Shown: in pieces, positions 26,614 to 35,761 of the stretch
Layout: every line of letters begins with the position of its first letter
Numbering within the stretch: the first letter of the stretch is position 1
Source of the DNA: a bacterium
Lineage (GTDB): Bacteria; Bacteroidota; Ignavibacteria; Kapaibacteriales; UBA2268
NCBI GenBank assembly: GCA_030431515.1
Contig: JAUIIX010000005.1
Coordinates: 40,551 to 104,550, forward strand
Length of the DNA: 64,000 nucleotides
Direction: 5' to 3'
Notes under the pieces: generated by a model
Databases searched by the model: none
What the model saw: the letters and a program-made list of their open reading frames with translations, nothing else
What the model was told of the DNA's origin: nothing
Translations under genes and position numbers: made by a program

Positions 26614-27202
26614 TATTTATCAATTTCAAGGTATCACACCAGTAATAGCAAAGTCAAGTTTTGTGCATCCTAATGCAACTATTATTGGTGATGTGATAAT
26701 TGGAGAAGATGTTTATGTTGGGCCTTATGCTACTTTACGTGGAGATTGGGGTCAGATAATTATAGAGGATAAATGTAATGTGCAGGAATCTTGCACTATT
26801 CACATGTTCCCTGGGGTAACTGTTCGCCTTAAAAGACAAGCTCATATCGGACATGGTGCTATTATTCATGGTGCTACTATCGAGGAGAATTGTTTGATTG
26901 GGATGAATTCTGTTATTATGGATAATGTGATTGTAGGTAAGGAATCTATTGTTGGTGCTTTGTCTTTTCTCAAAGAAGGCACTATTATTCCGCCTCGCAG
27001 TTTGGTTGTTGGCAATCCTGCAAGGATAATCAAGCAAGTTTCTGACGAAATGATTGGCTGGAAAACTAAGGGCACTGAGCTTTATAGTGAATTGCCTGGT
27101 CAATTACATCAAAGTTTAGTTGAATGTGAGCCATTAACTGAAATAGAAGAAAACCGTCCGAAAATCCAAATTGATTATACAACTTGGAATAAAACTAAAT
27201 GA
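26606..27202 (+). CDS. Gamma-carbonic-anhydrase-like hexapeptide-repeat protein
   Basis: 198 residues from ATG 26606, which overlaps nusB; an ATG at 26582 is also in frame. Left-handed beta-helix repeats (VHPNATIIGDVIIGEDVYVG, HIGHGAIIHGATIEENCLIG) carry the three metal-binding His of the gamma-CA/PaaY/YrdA family. Either carbonic anhydrase or a thioesterase-like PaaY role is possible. Confidence 0.88.
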   Translation: MSNIYQFQGITPVIAKSSFVHPNATIIGDVIIGEDVYVGPYATLRGDWGQIIIEDKCNVQESCTIHMFPGVTVRLKRQAHIGHGAIIHGATIEENCLIGMNSVIMDNVIVGKESIVGALSFLKEGTIIPPRSLVVGNPARIIKQVSDEMIGWKTKGTELYSELPGQLHQSLVECEPLTEIEENRPKIQIDYTTWNKTK

Positions 27203-27218
27203 TGTTTCACGTGAAACA
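27203..27218. promoter_or_regulatory. parS centromere site
   Basis: TGTTTCACGTGAAACA, a perfect 16-bp palindrome equal to the canonical bacterial parS bound by ParB/Spo0J. It sits in a 24-bp gap between two genes. Confidence 0.85.
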
Positions 27219-27226
27219 GTAAATTT

Positions 27227-28255
27227 ATGCAAGATAAAATACAAGCGATAATTGATAGAATGATTGATAACAAAAATTGTTTTGGACTTGTTATGTCAAT
27301 CAAAAAAGGTGATGATTTAAATACTTACTCTGCTGGTAATTTTAAAAATGATGATTATTACTTTATAGCAAGTACAACTAAATTATTTATCACCGCTATT
27401 ATTTTGGAACTTGAAGAAAATAATAAATTAAATATAGATGATAATATTTCTAAATATTTAGATTCTTCGATTTTACAAAAACTACATATATTTAAGAAAA
27501 AAGATTATTCAGATTTAATTACTATAAAAGATCTTTTATCTCATACAAGTGGATTGCCTGATTATTTTGAAGGAAAGAATAAAGGCGAAAAAAGTATATT
27601 AGAAAATTTACAAAACAATATTGATTCATCTTGGACTTTTGAAGATACAATTAATATTGCAAAAAAGATGAAGCCGAAATTTGCACCTAATCCAAAAAAG
27701 GCATCTTACTCAGATACTAATTTTCAATTGCTCGGAAAAATCATAGAAAATGTTTTAGAATGTACAATTGAAGAGGCAATAAATAGCAAAATTATACAAA
27801 AACTTAATTTAGCCACTTCTTATCTCTATAGCGACGTTTTAGACCAAAGACCACATAAACTATGCTTCAAAGAAATAACTCTCGATATTCCTCAATCTAT
27901 GACTTCGTTTAAAGCCGACGGAGGAATGGTTTCAACCTCATCCGATATGATTGTCTTTTTGGAAGCTTTTTTTCAAGGAAAGCTATTTTCTGAAAAAACA
28001 CTAAAAAATCTGTATATTTGGAATAGAATAATGTTTCCATTAGAATACGGAATTGGAGTGATGAGATTTTCGATGCCGAGAATACTTTCTCCATCTTTCA
28101 AATCTTTAGAACTAATTGGACATTCTGGTTTGTCTGGATCGTTCGCATTTTACAATCCAAATAATAATATTTATCTTGCCGGCACAGTAAACCAAATTTC
28201 AAACCCAGGTCAATCATTTAGATTGATGATGAAAGTATTGAATGAGTTGGTTTAG
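27227..28255 (+). CDS. Serine hydrolase, beta-lactamase (class C)/AmpH family
   Basis: 342 residues, no signal peptide, so probably cytoplasmic. Catalytic Ser49-x-x-Lys52 lies in ASTTKLF, the tyrosine motif is YSDTN at 161-165, DLLSHTSGLPDYF is the family block and HSGLSGSF replaces the KTG box. It is likely a peptidase or esterase rather than a drug-resistance enzyme. Confidence 0.88.
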   Translation: MQDKIQAIIDRMIDNKNCFGLVMSIKKGDDLNTYSAGNFKNDDYYFIASTTKLFITAIILELEENNKLNIDDNISKYLDSSILQKLHIFKKKDYSDLITIKDLLSHTSGLPDYFEGKNKGEKSILENLQNNIDSSWTFEDTINIAKKMKPKFAPNPKKASYSDTNFQLLGKIIENVLECTIEEAINSKIIQKLNLATSYLYSDVLDQRPHKLCFKEITLDIPQSMTSFKADGGMVSTSSDMIVFLEAFFQGKLFSEKTLKNLYIWNRIMFPLEYGIGVMRFSMPRILSPSFKSLELIGHSGLSGSFAFYNPNNNIYLAGTVNQISNPGQSFRLMMKVLNELV

Positions 28256-28271
28256 TGGTTTGGTTATCTAT

Positions 28272-28436
28272 TTACTTCCAATCCCCTCTTATTTTATCTT
28301 GATATTCTGATCCATCAATTTTATTTTTCAATATCCCATGATATTTTTCTAAATTGATTTGTCTTTTCTTTTGTATTTTATCAAGAATTGCATCAAATTC
28401 TTCTTTTGTAGTAGATTTGCTTACAACATATTTCAT
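28272..28436 (-). CDS. Small hypothetical protein (54 aa)
   Basis: A short frame encodes MKYVVSKSTTKEEFDAILDK and continues to a Lys-rich end (DKIRGDWK). AAGGAA is correctly spaced upstream. Size and charge are like a type II antitoxin, but no toxin is adjacent. It fills most of the otherwise gene-free 28256-28573. Confidence 0.55.
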   Translation of the reverse strand: MKYVVSKSTTKEEFDAILDKIQKKRQINLEKYHGILKNKIDGSEYQDKIRGDWK

Positions 28437-28514
28437 TTTGGTTCCTTTTTTTTATAGAAACGAATTTATAATAATTTTGGTTTAAATAAATTTAATTAGA
28501 AAATAATTAATAAT

Positions 28515-28545
28515 TTTGTTTTAATCAAAGATATTATTATTTTTG
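28515..28545 (+). promoter_or_regulatory. Bacteroidota-type promoter
   Basis: TTTG at 28515-28518, a 19-bp spacer and TATTTTTG at 28538-28545; the ATG follows at 28574. Confidence 0.7.
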
Positions 28546-28573
28546 ATTATCTATAAATAAAAATATATAAATT

Positions 28574-29812
28574 ATGAAATCAATATTATTAATTTTAATA
28601 TCTACTATTTTAATTGGATGTAGTAGCAATACTTTTTATAAAAGAGATGATGGTAAAATTATTTATGAACCTATTTATTTTGGATTCATAATGACTAATC
28701 AAAACAATATTGACAATTGGGCAGAATTAAAATATAAAAGAAATAATATAAGTAGTAATAACCAATCATTCAATAATAATAATCGTAATGCTGTTTTAAT
28801 GAAAAATAGTGGTGTTGACTTACAAGATGCTATATTATCTAAAGAGATGCAAACATTTTCAATTAACTATTTCACAAAGTTTTTTATTTCGACAGAGAAA
28901 GATGGAAATAGTATATATGTTGATATAGTTAGACCTAGTACAAAAACATCGAATGAAATTTTAATTTATAATAATAATTTTGAATTAGACATTGAAATCG
29001 ACAGAATTGAAATTATTTCAAAATATAATAATTTTAAAATTACTTTAAATAAAGTTAACAGGAATTTATTTGAAGGTATAAAATATCAAGGATTTAATTT
29101 TGAAGATGTTAATATTTATATTTTTACTGAAAATAGAGAATATAGAGTATCTAGAGATTATTGGAATTCTTGGTCATTATCAGTAGGCAAAGAGTTAAAC
29201 GAAAGTGGTGTAGATAAATATACTTATGAAAATGAAAATTATGTAAGTGTGCATTATAATAAAGTATTAAATCAAGAGAACTATACATATTATAATTCAA
29301 GATCTTTAGGTACTAAAGAAATAGAATATACTAATGGTCAAGGTTTAAGTTTAATAAACTATTCGTACATAGATAAGAATAATTTTGGTTTTAATTCATA
29401 TTTTCATTTTAATAATATTTCAAGTGATGACATTAAATATGATGGAGTTATAGATGAGTTTAATAATTCAATTCATTATTTTGGCTTATTGTTAGGTCCA
29501 ACCTATACAATTAACTTTGGAAAACACGTGAAAACTGATTTAAAAACTTTAATAGGTATTTCTGGGATTCAACAAATTAGTAATCTGCAATATAATGATA
29601 ATCAAGCTACATTTAAAAATGGTTCTTATGTAACATTAGATTTAGGAATGAATTTAAGAATTAACTTATCTAAAAAAATCAATTTAATATTTAATTTAGA
29701 CTATATCTATATACCTGAATACGAATCTGATAATAATGGGTTTACTGAGAATGAATATTTCCACTCTATTCGAACATTAAATTATGGCTTAGGGATAGGT
29801 TATAGATTTTAA
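28574..29812 (+). CDS. Lipoprotein with C-terminal beta-barrel-like half
   Basis: 412 residues; lipobox ILIGC near residue 16. The first half is Asn/Ser rich; the second half has alternating strands (YFGLLLGPTYTINFGKHVKT, VTLDLGMNLRINLS) and ends LGIGYRF, like an outer-membrane barrel. Family unknown. It is followed within 20 bp by the next gene, probably one operon. Confidence 0.65.
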   Translation: MKSILLILISTILIGCSSNTFYKRDDGKIIYEPIYFGFIMTNQNNIDNWAELKYKRNNISSNNQSFNNNNRNAVLMKNSGVDLQDAILSKEMQTFSINYFTKFFISTEKDGNSIYVDIVRPSTKTSNEILIYNNNFELDIEIDRIEIISKYNNFKITLNKVNRNLFEGIKYQGFNFEDVNIYIFTENREYRVSRDYWNSWSLSVGKELNESGVDKYTYENENYVSVHYNKVLNQENYTYYNSRSLGTKEIEYTNGQGLSLINYSYIDKNNFGFNSYFHFNNISSDDIKYDGVIDEFNNSIHYFGLLLGPTYTINFGKHVKTDLKTLIGISGIQQISNLQYNDNQATFKNGSYVTLDLGMNLRINLSKKINLIFNLDYIYIPEYESDNNGFTENEYFHSIRTLNYGLGIGYRF

Positions 29813-29829
29813 AAATAATTAAAGAGCAA

Positions 29830-30555
29830 ATGAAAGTACTTAAATTGATAATAATAGCTATAATAACAATATTTACTATTTCTATAATTGTTACAACTAT
29901 AAACGAAGATAGTGATGATAATGGAAATTTCCCTCAAAGGATTAACGATGATATTCTTAATATCTTATTAGATTCAAAAAAAAATATAGAATTTGATGAG
30001 ATAAAAAATAATTATATATACAATGAAAAGAATAAAAAATATAAAAAAGTTAAATTAGTATTTTTCAATTATTCTGTTGATTTTAGACACTATTCTAAAT
30101 TGATACCAAAAACTAACCTAGATTATTTTACTAATCCTAATTTATTTATAAATAAAACTAAATTGAAGTCTATAAAAATATCATTATTAGAATACAAAGA
30201 TATTATATCTGAAATCAACACTTTACATATCGCTAATATAAGTAAAGTTGATTCGGAATTATTTGAATTATATAAAGCTAAAGAACTTACTGAAGATGAA
30301 TACAAATATTTGAAATCAAGATATTTAGTATTATTTAATTATCAATCTCTACTATTTAAACAGGGGCTAGGTCTAGTAGGAATCATTCAAAAAATATTGA
30401 ATTTGTTAGAAAAAGAAGATTATGAAGTTAAAAATAATAGATTTATATTTTATTCAGATTATGGTTTTGATACTTTTAATAGTTTAACCAAAGAATATAA
30501 TAGTTTATCAAGAGAATTTCAAAAGGAAATAAAAAACAACCCTTTTAAAAAATAA
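29830..30555 (+). CDS. Hypothetical membrane-anchored protein
   Basis: 241 residues; the N-terminal helix LIIIAIITIFTISIIVTTI acts as signal anchor. The rest is Lys/Asn-rich and mostly helical (LFELYKAKELTEDEYKYLKS resembles a SHOCT-like C-terminal helix motif). It lies 17 bp after the lipoprotein gene. Function unknown. Confidence 0.6.
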   Translation: MKVLKLIIIAIITIFTISIIVTTINEDSDDNGNFPQRINDDILNILLDSKKNIEFDEIKNNYIYNEKNKKYKKVKLVFFNYSVDFRHYSKLIPKTNLDYFTNPNLFINKTKLKSIKISLLEYKDIISEINTLHIANISKVDSELFELYKAKELTEDEYKYLKSRYLVLFNYQSLLFKQGLGLVGIIQKILNLLEKEDYEVKNNRFIFYSDYGFDTFNSLTKEYNSLSREFQKEIKNNPFKK

Positions 30556-30557
30556 TC

Positions 30558-30573
30558 CGTTCCACGTGGAACA
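30558..30573. promoter_or_regulatory. parS-like site
   Basis: CGTTCCACGTGGAACA matches TGTTNCACGTGNAACA at 15 of 16 positions. It lies in the 30-bp gap between two convergent genes, where no promoter is needed. Confidence 0.75.
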
Positions 30574-30585
30574 TTATGTTTCTAA

Positions 30586-30993
30586 CTATTTACTTTCTGT
30601 ATATTTTTTGAAATTATTTAAGATGGCTTGCCAACCAGACTTTTGTATATCAGCAGAGTTTATTTCTTCTGCATCAAAAATACTTGTAATTAATACTGAA
30701 TTATTCTCAATTTTAAATGTTGTTTCTACCTGTCTTCCATCTTCCATAGTATATTTTATATATTGATGATGTATAAGTTCATCGTATATTCCTGCAAACT
30801 CAAAACTAAATGAGCCATCTTTTGCAGCCATTGTAGATGAGAACTTCCCTCCTACTTTCAAATCATTTGTTGCATTTGGGCAATGCCAATCATCAGAAGC
30901 AAAATTCCAGTTCACAATATGCTCTGGATTAGTCCAACAATCCCATACTTTATCAATAGTATTGTTTACAGTAGATTCAATTTGTATTTTCAT
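30586..30993 (-). CDS. AHSA1/SRPBCC-domain protein
   Basis: 135 residues of the Activator-of-Hsp90-ATPase homologue 1-like family. Landmarks are IDKVWDCWTNPEHIVNWNFAS, DLKVGGKFSSTMAAKDGSFSF, and WQAILNNFKKY at the end. It has a hydrophobic-cavity fold; the ligand is unknown. Length is typical. Confidence 0.88.
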   Translation of the reverse strand: MKIQIESTVNNTIDKVWDCWTNPEHIVNWNFASDDWHCPNATNDLKVGGKFSSTMAAKDGSFSFEFAGIYDELIHHQYIKYTMEDGRQVETTFKIENNSVLITSIFDAEEINSADIQKSGWQAILNNFKKYTESK

Positions 30994-31025
30994 TTTATTT
31001 TAATTTAAAATTTGAATAATATTAT

Positions 31026-32012
31026 TTACTTTAATTCTTTCAATTTAAGATTTAGCTCTTCTAATTCTTTTAAATCTTCATTTTTAGCATCTTGACTTTT
31101 ACGTTTTTTATCGTACTTTGTATAAATTGATGTTACAAAATCTTCCATCTGTTTATTGCTTACACTTCCATTACCTTTCAATATAACTTGGTCGTTCAAT
31201 TCTAAGATTTTATCAACATTTGAACTCCAAAATTCCATAGTAAGTTGTTCTCGATTTTTAGCTCTAAACTCTGCTGTTTCTAAAAAGATAATTGTAAGTC
31301 TGTTTAATTTATCAATTTCTATTTCTGACAAATAGTTTTTAGCAATAGTAATATCTTGTTTTCGTACAATATTGCCTTTCCAGGAGGTTAATGCCATATT
31401 TACTTTATCTGAATCAGCTCTTGTTGTTATAATCTCTGCTGCTGTTTTACCAGTCACTGCAAATAATAGTTTATTTTGAGTTTCAGCAAAAAACATTTGA
31501 GTAGCTTTATCGCTAGAATCATAATCAGAACTTAAAGCAAATAAATCACGAACTTTTTGATAAAATCTTTTTTCAGATGAACGAATATCTCTAATACGCT
31601 CTAAAAGTTCATCAAAATAATCAGGTTTTCCGTCTGGATTTTTAAGTCTTTCATCATCCATTACAAATCCTTTAATCATATATTCACTAAGATTTTGATT
31701 TGCCCATATTCTAAATTGTGTTCCCCTCTTACTTCTGACTCTAAATCCAATTGCCAAAATCATTGCTAAAGAATAATAATTTACATCATATTTTTTGCCA
31801 TCTAAGGCAGTTGTAAAGAAATTCTTTACAACTGAATTACTGTCTAACTCTTTTTCATCTAAGATGTTTATAATGTGCTGTCCTATGTTTTGTTTAGAGG
31901 TGTCAAAAAGTTCTGCGAGTTGTTGTTGGTTCATCCAAACATCACCATCAATAGCTAATAGTGAAACTTCTGTTTTACCGTCAGGAGTATTATATATTAT
32001 TATGTCAGACAT
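31026..32012 (-). CDS. Virulence RhuM-family protein
   Basis: 328 residues. The pattern VWMNQQQLAELFDTSKQNIG.., YYSLAMILAIGFRVRSKRGTQFR, and the C-terminal RhuM region (FFAETQNKLLFAVTGKTAAEII) are clear. It is a different subtype from the PLD fusion at 5823-6689. Members are spread by horizontal transfer and often accompany restriction systems; biochemical role unknown. Confidence 0.88.
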   Translation of the reverse strand: MSDIIIYNTPDGKTEVSLLAIDGDVWMNQQQLAELFDTSKQNIGQHIINILDEKELDSNSVVKNFFTTALDGKKYDVNYYSLAMILAIGFRVRSKRGTQFRIWANQNLSEYMIKGFVMDDERLKNPDGKPDYFDELLERIRDIRSSEKRFYQKVRDLFALSSDYDSSDKATQMFFAETQNKLLFAVTGKTAAEIITTRADSDKVNMALTSWKGNIVRKQDITIAKNYLSEIEIDKLNRLTIIFLETAEFRAKNREQLTMEFWSSNVDKILELNDQVILKGNGSVSNKQMEDFVTSIYTKYDKKRKSQDAKNEDLKELEELNLKLKELK

Positions 32013-32090
32013 TTTAAATTAATTTATGATTTAGAATATTCAAAAATAATAAAATATATCTATATTTTATAGTTTAATTTGATTCTAAAT

Positions 32091-32106
32091 TGTTTCACGT
32101 GGAACA
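32091..32106. promoter_or_regulatory. parS-like site
   Basis: TGTTTCACGTGGAACA, one base from a perfect palindrome and within the parS consensus. It lies between the DUF2442 and RhuM genes. Confidence 0.8.
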
Positions 32107-32123
32107 TTATGTTTCGAGGGTGA

Positions 32124-32363
32124 CTAAGAAATAGATTTTTCTTTTAAAGATTCTTTTAAAAGTGCTTGAATAGAGATGTCTTCATCTAAGAGTTGCCAAT
32201 GTATTCCGTATTTTGACGGAGAAATAGTGTATTGACTAAGTTGAATATCTGAAGCATTAGCAAGTAAATTTGAAAGTTCTTTTATATTATAATAAAACTC
32301 TCCTAACTCAGAATCAACGTAAAGAGTGTTATTAGATATAATAATTGTATTAATTTTATGCAT
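32124..32363 (-). CDS. DUF2442-like small protein
   Basis: 79 residues ending in IHWQLLDEDISIQALLKES, which matches the DUF2442 hallmark IHWP-LDEDISV-GLL. DUF2442 proteins often pair with DUF4160 in toxin-antitoxin-like modules. No partner is visible here. Confidence 0.7.
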   Translation of the reverse strand: MHKINTIIISNNTLYVDSELGEFYYNIKELSNLLANASDIQLSQYTISPSKYGIHWQLLDEDISIQALLKESLKEKSIS

Positions 32364-32440
32364 AAAGATATTATTTGCTTTCTATATTTTCTTCGACGAA
32401 AAAACAAAAATGATATTTTAAGAGTATCTTAAAGGATTAA

Positions 32441-33358
32441 TTATTCTTGGATAGCTTTCTTTACAAAGCCATTTGAATCTGAGAGTTTAGTTTGTGCAGT
32501 TTGTAAATCACATTCAGTGAAGTTCATTACAATTGCACTTTTGACGTGGTAATTACTAGCTTCTAATAATCTTGTTGATTGTTCGTAATCAATATCACAA
32601 ATCATCATCACAGTGCGTTTTGCTCGTTCGATAAGTTTTGCGTTTGTCATCTGCAAATCAACCATTATATTATTATAGGTCTTCCCCATCTTTACCATTA
32701 CAGCAGTAGAAAGCATATTTAGTACAAGTTTCTGTGCTGTTCCAGATTTCATACGAGTTGAACCCATTATTACTTCTGGTCCTACTTTTACAGATATAAG
32801 ACAATCAACATCAATATTTAGTTCTTTGCTTTGTTCGTGTCCGATAGTATTTATAAATATAGTTTTAATATTTTGCGACTTTGCTTTAGCTAAAACTCCT
32901 AATACAAAAGGCGTTCTCCCTGATGCTGCTATACCACAAACTACATCTTTATCAGTAATGTTTAATTCATTGATTTGGTTCTCGCCATCAGAAAAAGAAT
33001 CCTCTGCACCTTCTTGAGCTAAAAACATTGCTTCCTTTCCACCAGCGATTATTCCTTGTATCATTTCGGGCTTTGTTCCAAAAGTTGGAGGACATTCGGC
33101 TGCATCAAGCACACCAAGGCGGCCACTTGTTCCTGCACCAAAATATAAAAGTCGTCCACCAGTTGATAGTTTAGAGTGAATTATATCTACTGCTTGAGTA
33201 ATTGATTTTATTTCTTCAGCTACTGCTTGAGCGACTAAAGAATCTGCAGTATTGATTATTTTAAGAATATCCTCTGTAGAAGATATGTCGATGTTTATTG
33301 AATTAGGATTAACTTGCTCAGTGTTTAATTTTGAGATTTCGTTAAATAGTTTATTCAC
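32441..33358 (-). CDS. murQ: N-acetylmuramic acid 6-phosphate etherase
   Basis: 305 residues. The SIS-fold markers LLYFGAGTSGRLGVLDAAECPP (here split), GIIAGGKEAMF, EDSFSDGE, GIAASGRTPFVLG and GSTRMKSGTAQK are all present. It cleaves MurNAc-6-P to GlcNAc-6-P and lactate in cell-wall recycling. It begins 1 bp after the stop of the upstream secreted-protein gene. Confidence 0.95.
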   Translation of the reverse strand: MNKLFNEISKLNTEQVNPNSINIDISSTEDILKIINTADSLVAQAVAEEIKSITQAVDIIHSKLSTGGRLLYFGAGTSGRLGVLDAAECPPTFGTKPEMIQGIIAGGKEAMFLAQEGAEDSFSDGENQINELNITDKDVVCGIAASGRTPFVLGVLAKAKSQNIKTIFINTIGHEQSKELNIDVDCLISVKVGPEVIMGSTRMKSGTAQKLVLNMLSTAVMVKMGKTYNNIMVDLQMTNAKLIERAKRTVMMICDIDYEQSTRLLEASNYHVKSAIVMNFTECDLQTAQTKLSDSNGFVKKAIQE

Positions 33359-33359
33359 T

Positions 33360-34724
33360 TTATTTCAATATCATTAATGGATATTTAATTATTTTGTTAT
33401 TACTTTCGATTAAAAGTAAATAGTATGCACTTGATAAATTGATATTAATTGTTTGATTATTTGTTTCATTAATCAATATATTACCATTCAAATCTACAAG
33501 TTTTATTGATTGAATTTGCTTATCGCTATCGATAGTTAAAGTATTATTATTATAATTAACTATAAAGTCATTATCTTCTTTAACACTTGAAACACTTTGA
33601 GCAAGATTGAAAAGAGTATTTTTAGTAGATATTCCTCTTAGTTGAACTATATCATATACTGGATTATACACTTTATCTTTAGTCTTTAGATAAAAGGCAA
33701 CACCAGATTTATTTACAAAGTTTGTTAAGTCCAAATTACCAAGCGTGAAATTAAGAACATTATGTTCCACGTGAAACATTGCATCTGCATTTTGGAATAA
33801 TTCACCAACAATAATGTCTTCTACTTCAAAATTATCAGTTTCAATCTGTCCAAAAACACCTCTATAATCTCTGAAATGTTCAATCGAAATAGGTATAAGA
33901 TTATCTTGGTTTTGTAATTTAACTGCTGGCTTTTGTTTAACAATAGCTTGAGCAGAAGATAAATTTAACAAAACAACTAATCCATCAGTAACAGATATTT
34001 CACCATCACCATCGCAGTCAGCATAAGTCGCTTTTTCTACATCCCAAACTAAAGAACGTTGAGGATACCAATTTGTAGTAGGATTTTCTCTTTTGAAACT
34101 TCTATAACCTGGGAATCTTTGTTTGAATTTTAGGTTCTCATATACATTAGTCCAATCTACGTTATCTACTACAAGATTATTGTCAGTATCACCTGGCCAA
34201 ACTTCTACATATCCGTGAATATCAAGTAAAGTAGGAGTTGAAGCTAACTGAATTGATTGCCCTACTCCATCTTTATAAGTAGAACCAAATGCATTTAAAA
34301 AAGAAAATGTAACAAGTTCTTTATTAGGAGCTGTCGGAGTAACTACAAATTCTAAATGTAAGATGTTAGGATTATCAAAATCATTCTCGCCTAATGCTTC
34401 ACCAGAAAATACCCCTATATTAAGATACACTTCATTAGTACCAGCTGGAGAGTTCTCATATATAAAGACAGTTCCACTATCTTTAAAATCATTAAGCATT
34501 GCCCCAGAATATTTGATATACTGAGAATTATCGAATTTCAACTGAAATGAAGCATTGTTACAATTTTCTAAGTTTTCGATGACTACATCAAATCCAAAGA
34601 TATAAGTTGCAGTAACAAAATCCTTTCTTGTTGAATCTACATCTGTACGTACTAATCTAATATTTTGGCTATAAATATCCAAATTGGCGAATAGTAACAC
34701 TAATATAAATATAATTGTTTTCAT
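33360..34724 (-). CDS. Secreted protein with cohesin/dockerin-like segments and T9SS-type C-terminus
   Basis: 454 residues. Signal peptide MKTIIFILVLLFANLDIYS. The N-terminal domain (FDVVIENLENCNNASFQLKF..) is cohesin-like. A dockerin-like pair of calcium loops follows (DTDNNLVVDNVDW and DCDGDGEISVTDG). The end (VDLNGNILINETNNQTININ..YYLLLIESNN) resembles a type A sorting domain of type IX secretion. It is probably exported to the cell surface. A parS-like site lies within its coding sequence. Confidence 0.75.
   Translation of the reverse strand: MKTIIFILVLLFANLDIYSQNIRLVRTDVDSTRKDFVTATYIFGFDVVIENLENCNNASFQLKFDNSQYIKYSGAMLNDFKDSGTVFIYENSPAGTNEVYLNIGVFSGEALGENDFDNPNILHLEFVVTPTAPNKELVTFSFLNAFGSTYKDGVGQSIQLASTPTLLDIHGYVEVWPGDTDNNLVVDNVDWTNVYENLKFKQRFPGYRSFKRENPTTNWYPQRSLVWDVEKATYADCDGDGEISVTDGLVVLLNLSSAQAIVKQKPAVKLQNQDNLIPISIEHFRDYRGVFGQIETDNFEVEDIIVGELFQNADAMFHVEHNVLNFTLGNLDLTNFVNKSGVAFYLKTKDKVYNPVYDIVQLRGISTKNTLFNLAQSVSSVKEDNDFIVNYNNNTLTIDSDKQIQSIKLVDLNGNILINETNNQTININLSSAYYLLLIESNNKIIKYPLMILK
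33763..33778. promoter_or_regulatory. parS-like site inside a coding sequence
   Basis: TGTTCCACGTGAAACA fits the parS consensus, embedded in the secreted-protein gene where it encodes in-frame residues. Coding parS sites are known in other genomes. Confidence 0.8.
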
Positions 34725-34932
34725 ACGGAGTATTAATCAAATTTAGTGCCATAAAATAAAATTAATAAATAACTAATATTTATATGTTTATGACATTGTT
34801 AACATAATAATGCTGAAATATAAGCAAAGAGGAATGATTGTTGCTATATTTGAAAAATGAGTAATTGTACTTATACTTATCATCTTGTAATATGTTAATT
34901 TTGCTTAAAATGATTAAGAAGCGAATAAAAAA

Positions 34933-35211
34933 ATGAAATTTAAAAATTATTATAAAATATTAGGTGTTAAAAGAACTGCATCCTCTGCTGATATTAAGAA
35001 GAGGTTTAAGGATCTTGCACAAATTTACCATCCAGATAAAAACTCAAGCGAGAAAGCTATGATTATTTTTAAAGAAATAATGGAAGCTTATAATGTGCTT
35101 GGCAACTTAGATAAACGCTTAGAGTATAGCCAATATCTTCATGGCAATAAATTGAATCAACAAATCATCGCTATGAAAGATTATGAAATACGAAAAGAAA
35201 GGAAGATATAA
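34933..35211 (+). CDS. J-domain (DnaJ-like) protein
   Basis: 92 residues that are almost only a J domain: YYKILGVKRTASSADIKKRF, the HPD at residues 33-35 and AYNVLGNLDKRLEY. It should stimulate a DnaK. It has no Gly/Phe or zinc region, so it is a class C co-chaperone. A TAATTTTG -7 element lies at 34896-34903. Confidence 0.9.
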   Translation: MKFKNYYKILGVKRTASSADIKKRFKDLAQIYHPDKNSSEKAMIIFKEIMEAYNVLGNLDKRLEYSQYLHGNKLNQQIIAMKDYEIRKERKI

Positions 35212-35248
35212 CTAAAGTTTTCTTGATTTTAAACCGATAATATACTGT

Positions 35249-35761
35249 ATGAAAGGAATCACAAATATTATTAAAAAAATAGATAAAGAATTTATAAAGT
35301 TCGTCTCAATTTTTCTTGGAACTTTAGCACTTTATTATATTACAATAAGTCTAAAAGCTACATCTAATCTTATAGATGCTATTTCTAATTTCACAGCAAG
35401 TAAAGCAACATATATATTAGAATTATTTGGCGTTAGTGTTAATCATTATAGTTCGGTAATATTCTCATCTGACTACAGTATTAAAGTTGGTTTCGGTTGC
35501 GAAGGCACAGAACCAGTTGCTCTACTATTATCTGCAATTCTTGCATCAAAATCAAATATTAAATCAAAAGTTTTAGGAATATCACTTGGAAGTATAGTAC
35601 TTCTTACATTAAATGACTTGCGAGTAGTCGCATTATTTTTAATTGGAAAAAATCATAATGATTACTTTGATTTGATGCACAATGATATTCTACCTTTTAT
35701 TTCAGTTATATTTACATTATCAATTTATTTAATATGGTTAAAATTAGCAAGAAAGAAATAA
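35249..35761 (+). CDS. Archaeosortase/exosortase-family transpeptidase
   Basis: 170 residues with about four to five membrane helices. The catalytic triad fits the family: Cys84 in GFGCEGTEP, Arg125 in TLNDLRVVALF and His144 in DLMHNDILPF. Such enzymes cleave C-terminal sorting tails from surface proteins. It overlaps the next gene by 28 bp. It may be close to the exosortase H type; the subtype is not assigned. Confidence 0.85.
   Translation: MKGITNIIKKIDKEFIKFVSIFLGTLALYYITISLKATSNLIDAISNFTASKATYILELFGVSVNHYSSVIFSSDYSIKVGFGCEGTEPVALLLSAILASKSNIKSKVLGISLGSIVLLTLNDLRVVALFLIGKNHNDYFDLMHNDILPFISVIFTLSIYLIWLKLARKK

Noticed and set aside
29525..29541. CACGTG at about 29527 as a fifth parS
   Set aside because: The flanks (AAAACACGTGAAAAC) match only one arm of the consensus.
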